Assembly: GCA_040222995.1 (NCBI GenBank)
Contig: JAVKBW010000097.1
Location: 124,001-188,000 of the forward strand
Source: JAVKBW01 sp040222995
Lineage (GTDB): Bacteria > Pseudomonadota > Alphaproteobacteria > UBA8366 > Aestuariispiraceae
Direction of reading: 5' to 3'
DNA length: 64,000 bases
The notes below the pieces were generated by a model. That model made no database searches, had not been told where the DNA came from, and worked only from the letters and a program-made list of their open reading frames with translations. Position numbers and translations under genes: made by a program. Below, one piece after another: positions 61,816-64,000 of this stretch; position 1 is the stretch's first letter; each line of letters starts with the position of its first letter.

Positions 61816-62325
61816 TCAGGCTTCGCCCTGGCAATCGAGCAGCGCGGCGCTGATCGCCTCTTCCGGGGTGTAGCTGCCCCACAGAAGAAACTGAAACGCC
61901 GGAAAGAAGCGTTCGCATTCGGCCAGCGCGATATCCATCATGTCTTCCATCTGTTCGACGGACAGCATTTTCAAGCCGCGCGTCGGCAGGGTGTGCCGGT
62001 AGGTCGGGGTGCCGTCGTCGGAACACAGATCGAAGTGACCCATCCACATACGCTGGTTGATCAGCGCCAGCAGATCGTTGACGCCGCGGCGCTGTTCCTT
62101 CGGAATCTTCATGTCGAACGAGCAGGTGAAATACAGGGCGTGCAGGTCTTCGCGCCAGACGAAGAACAAACGGTAATCGCACCATCCACCGGTCGTCTCT
62201 ACGACGATCTCGTCATCGTCAGGGCGCTCAAACGGCCAGTCGTTCTCGGTGAACATGGCTTCGAGAACATCAAGCGGATTGTACGTACCGATAACATGTT
62301 CACTAAGCATCGTGCTGGTGGTCAT
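61816..62325 (-). CDS. YbjN-domain protein
   Basis: A 169-residue protein of the YbjN (bacterial sensory-transduction regulator-like) family: NPLDVLEAMFTENDWPFERPDDDEIVVETTG, FSCSFDMKIPKEQR-like YFTCSFDMKIPKEQRRGVNDLLALINQR and the helix GLKMLSVEQMEDMMDIALAECERFFPAFQFLLWG. It is a chaperone-like fold, found near ubiK/proC genes in many Alphaproteobacteria. It lies 208 bp downstream of ubiK on the same strand. Confidence 0.88.
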   Translation of the reverse strand: MTTSTMLSEHVIGTYNPLDVLEAMFTENDWPFERPDDDEIVVETTGGWCDYRLFFVWREDLHALYFTCSFDMKIPKEQRRGVNDLLALINQRMWMGHFDLCSDDGTPTYRHTLPTRGLKMLSVEQMEDMMDIALAECERFFPAFQFLLWGSYTPEEAISAALLDCQGEA

Positions 62326-62533
62326 CAGAATCCCCCTGCCTTGCGGCCTGTTTTCGGATGGAGATTCCGGGTACCCACTTGTCGGCTATATCTTGATGCC
62401 GCCGCAAAATGTAGTGCCCAGGTTCTCCCCCTACGCAAGCGTTAGATTACAGGACGAGATTCAAGCGCCGCAAGGGGCCTTTACAGGCATCTTGCAACCC
62501 GTTGAAAAGACTCAAAGTTTGCAAGTCCTTGAC

Positions 62534-62857
62534 TCAGTTTGTGGAATCAGAGTCGAGCGTTTTTTTAACAGGTGATTTGCGGGCCGGTTTTTTGGCCGGC
62601 TTTTCGGCCATTTTGGCGAGGGTGTTTTCCAGGATTTCGACGCGTTCGGACAGGCTTTCCTGTTCCTGTCGTGCTTTCGTCGCCATCGCCTTCACGGCAT
62701 CGAATTCTTCGCGGGTGACGAGGTCCATATCGGCAAGCACGCGTTCCAGCCGCGCCCTGACCATCTGTTCGACTTCGTCCTTGACGCCGGACATCGCGCC
62801 GGCGGCGCCATTGGCGACCCGCGCCAGATCGTCGAACAGTTTTCCCGTGGTCTGCAT
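62534..62857 (-). CDS. ubiK: UbiK (BMFP) accessory factor
   Basis: A 107-residue coiled-coil protein of the BMFP/UbiK family, which assists the ubiquinone biosynthesis complex. MQTTGKLFDDLARVANGAAGAMSGVKDEVEQMVRARLERVLADMDLVTREEFDAVKAMATKARQE, then a heptad coil (LSERVEILENTLAKM) and a lysine-rich tail (KPAKKPARKSPVKK). The tail is longer and more basic than in E. coli. It is divergent from hldD. Confidence 0.88.
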   Translation of the reverse strand: MQTTGKLFDDLARVANGAAGAMSGVKDEVEQMVRARLERVLADMDLVTREEFDAVKAMATKARQEQESLSERVEILENTLAKMAEKPAKKPARKSPVKKTLDSDSTN

Positions 62858-62979
62858 AGTCGCCTCCTGCCAAGCACTGTGCTTTAATATAGGTCTGCGG
62901 GGCCGCCTTGCAACGGTTGCCGCGATGGCGGCAGGCTGGTACCACGACCGGACAACACAAATTTCGGGGATGGCTGACT

Positions 62980-63963
62980 ATGTACGTTGTTACCGGCGGT
63001 GCAGGGTTTATCGGATCGGTGCTCGTTGCGAAACTGGCCGAGGCCGGGTACGAACCGATTGTCATCGCCGACCGGTTCGGCAAATCGGATCAATGGAAAA
63101 ATCTGGCCAAACATCCGGTGGCCGATGTCGTGCCGCCTGAAAATCTGCTGACCTATCTGCAGGACAACCGTCAGCGACTTTCCGCCGTGTTTCATCTGGG
63201 TGCATCCTCGTCGACGACGGAGAAGGATGTAGACTTCATTCTCGCCAACAATTTCAGCCTGTCCCGCGCAATCTGGGATTTCTGCACGGATGCGAGCGTA
63301 CCGCTGATATATGCCTCTTCCGCCGCGACCTACGGCGACGGAGCGCTCGGCTTTGTCGATGACAACGATCCGGCGGCTTTGCAGCGCTTGCGTCCGCTTA
63401 ACCCGTACGGCTGGTCAAAAAAGCTGTTCGACGATTTCGCAGTGGTTGAGTCGAATGCCGGGCGGCGGCCGCCGTTTTGGGGCGGCTTGAAGTTTTTCAA
63501 TGTCTACGGCCCCAACGAGTACCACAAGGCGGGTCAGCGCTCGGTTGCCGTTCAGCTTTATGAACAGGTATTCAACGCGGCCCATGTGAAACTTTTCAAA
63601 TCCCACAATCCCGACTATTCGGACGGCGGCCAGATGCGCGATTTCATCTGGGTCGATGATTGCGCCGATGTGATGGTCTGGATGCTGCAAAGCGAATCCG
63701 TCGCCGGCGTGTTCAATTGCGGCACCGGCACGGCGCGCAGTTTCAACGATCTGGCCCATGCAGTGTTCGTGGCGATGGGCAAGGAACCCACCATCGACTA
63801 CATCGACACGCCCGATCATATCCGCGCCCACTACCAGTACTTCACCGAAGCCGACATGACCAATCTGTGGAATACCGGATATAACCGGCCCTTCACGACG
63901 CTGGAAGACGGCGTGCGCGCCTATATCCGCGATTACCTGTCAACCGCCGACCCGTATCGGTAA
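62980..63963 (+). CDS. hldD: ADP-L-glycero-D-manno-heptose 6-epimerase
   Basis: A 327-residue extended SDR enzyme (RfaD/HldD) making the ADP-heptose used for the LPS inner core. The start MYVVTGGAGFIGSVLV holds the NAD-binding GGAGFIG. The catalytic Tyr/Lys are in LNPYGWSKKLFDDF, and FNVYGPNEYHKAGQRSVA and RDFIWVDD fit the family. ATG 62980 follows GGGGA. The next gene, starting at 63970, may belong to the same heptose operon. Confidence 0.94.
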   Translation: MYVVTGGAGFIGSVLVAKLAEAGYEPIVIADRFGKSDQWKNLAKHPVADVVPPENLLTYLQDNRQRLSAVFHLGASSSTTEKDVDFILANNFSLSRAIWDFCTDASVPLIYASSAATYGDGALGFVDDNDPAALQRLRPLNPYGWSKKLFDDFAVVESNAGRRPPFWGGLKFFNVYGPNEYHKAGQRSVAVQLYEQVFNAAHVKLFKSHNPDYSDGGQMRDFIWVDDCADVMVWMLQSESVAGVFNCGTGTARSFNDLAHAVFVAMGKEPTIDYIDTPDHIRAHYQYFTEADMTNLWNTGYNRPFTTLEDGVRAYIRDYLSTADPYR

Positions 63964-63969
63964 CAGGCC

Positions 63970-64000
63970 ATGGGCGACGGTTACTATGTCCATAATATCG
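63970..64000 (+). CDS. partial reading frame at window end
   Basis: An ATG six bases after the hldD stop opens a frame (MGDGYYVHNI) that leaves the window. Tight spacing suggests the next gene of the operon. Too little is visible to name it. Confidence 0.35.
   Translation, partial: MGDGYYVHNI

Noticed and set aside
1..64000. CRISPR arrays, rRNA or tRNA genes
   Set aside because: No spaced identical repeats of CRISPR type, and no rRNA or tRNA consensus stretches were seen on reading; a dedicated scan could still find a divergent tRNA.

Overview
The window is about 64 kb of GC-rich chromosome from an alphaproteobacterium, most likely a free-living, possibly marine, member of or near the Rhodospirillales. 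Supporting evidence: a class I lysyl-tRNA synthetase, a petP/petR-type MarR plus OmpR regulator pair beside a branched-chain aminotransferase, a UbiK-type factor, a phasin, a DUF1491 protein, and a class GN ('marine') sortase with its VIT/VWA partner. Genes are tightly packed, many in short operons with overlapping starts and stops. I saw no rRNA, tRNA or CRISPR array.

Region by region. 1-18 kb: gamma-glutamyltransferase and malonyl-CoA decarboxylase; a DUF1491 protein; a three-gene Maf / asparagine synthase / methyltransferase operon that looks like a flagellin or surface-glycan modification unit; an S24-like regulator that has lost its catalytic pair; a class IV aminotransferase; a molybdopterin oxidoreductase; a palindromic repeat array; lysS; a DinG/Rad3-type helicase; a TerB-like protein. 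18.2-31.2 kb: an integrated element of about 12.95 kb, bounded by a 34-bp direct repeat that lies inside small-RNA genes. It carries integrase, AlpA-type excisionase, HNH nuclease, a winged-helix replication-like protein, DUF5681, two long ejection-protein-like genes, a divergent repressor module, and cargo including a VPLPA/PEP-CTERM surface protein. It has no portal, capsid, large terminase or tail genes, so it is a decayed prophage or a phage satellite. 31.2-41 kb: diheme cytochrome c, a transporter remnant, a secreted protein, a third copy of the small RNA, HD-GYP phosphodiesterase, cyclopropane fatty acid synthase, MsrP, Dps and aspartate aminotransferase. 39-52 kb: sortase pair, uvrB, a pteridine-reductase-like SDR and folB, uvrC, a fatty acid desaturase, a NYN-domain protein, an adenylate cyclase and an isochorismatase-type hydrolase. 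52-64 kb: Hsp20, PilZ, pgsA, molybdenum cofactor genes mobB-moeA-moaD-moaE, ilvE, petP-petR-histidine kinase, a CsaA-like protein, phasin, TetR, YbjN, ubiK and hldD.

The strongest non-routine signal is a family of three small RNA genes (near 18.25, 31.2 and 33.3 kb). Each has a hairpin exposing CCC, a conserved CUCCCUGUUCAACU segment and a Rho-independent terminator whose stem covaries between copies. The first two copies share 34 identical bases and flank the mobile element, so the element appears to use an sRNA gene as its attachment site. Paired TGGTCCC direct repeats with identical 11-bp spacing lie inside both ends, as expected for integrase arm sites.

Functional links within the window: the Moco genes can supply the two molybdoenzymes found here (MsrP and the bis-MGD oxidoreductase). 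The phasin gene carries three TGC-N3-GCA sites of the PhaR type upstream, and the same motif occurs upstream of sRNA copy 1. uvrB and uvrC lie close together, with a perfect DnaA box in the long gap before uvrC.
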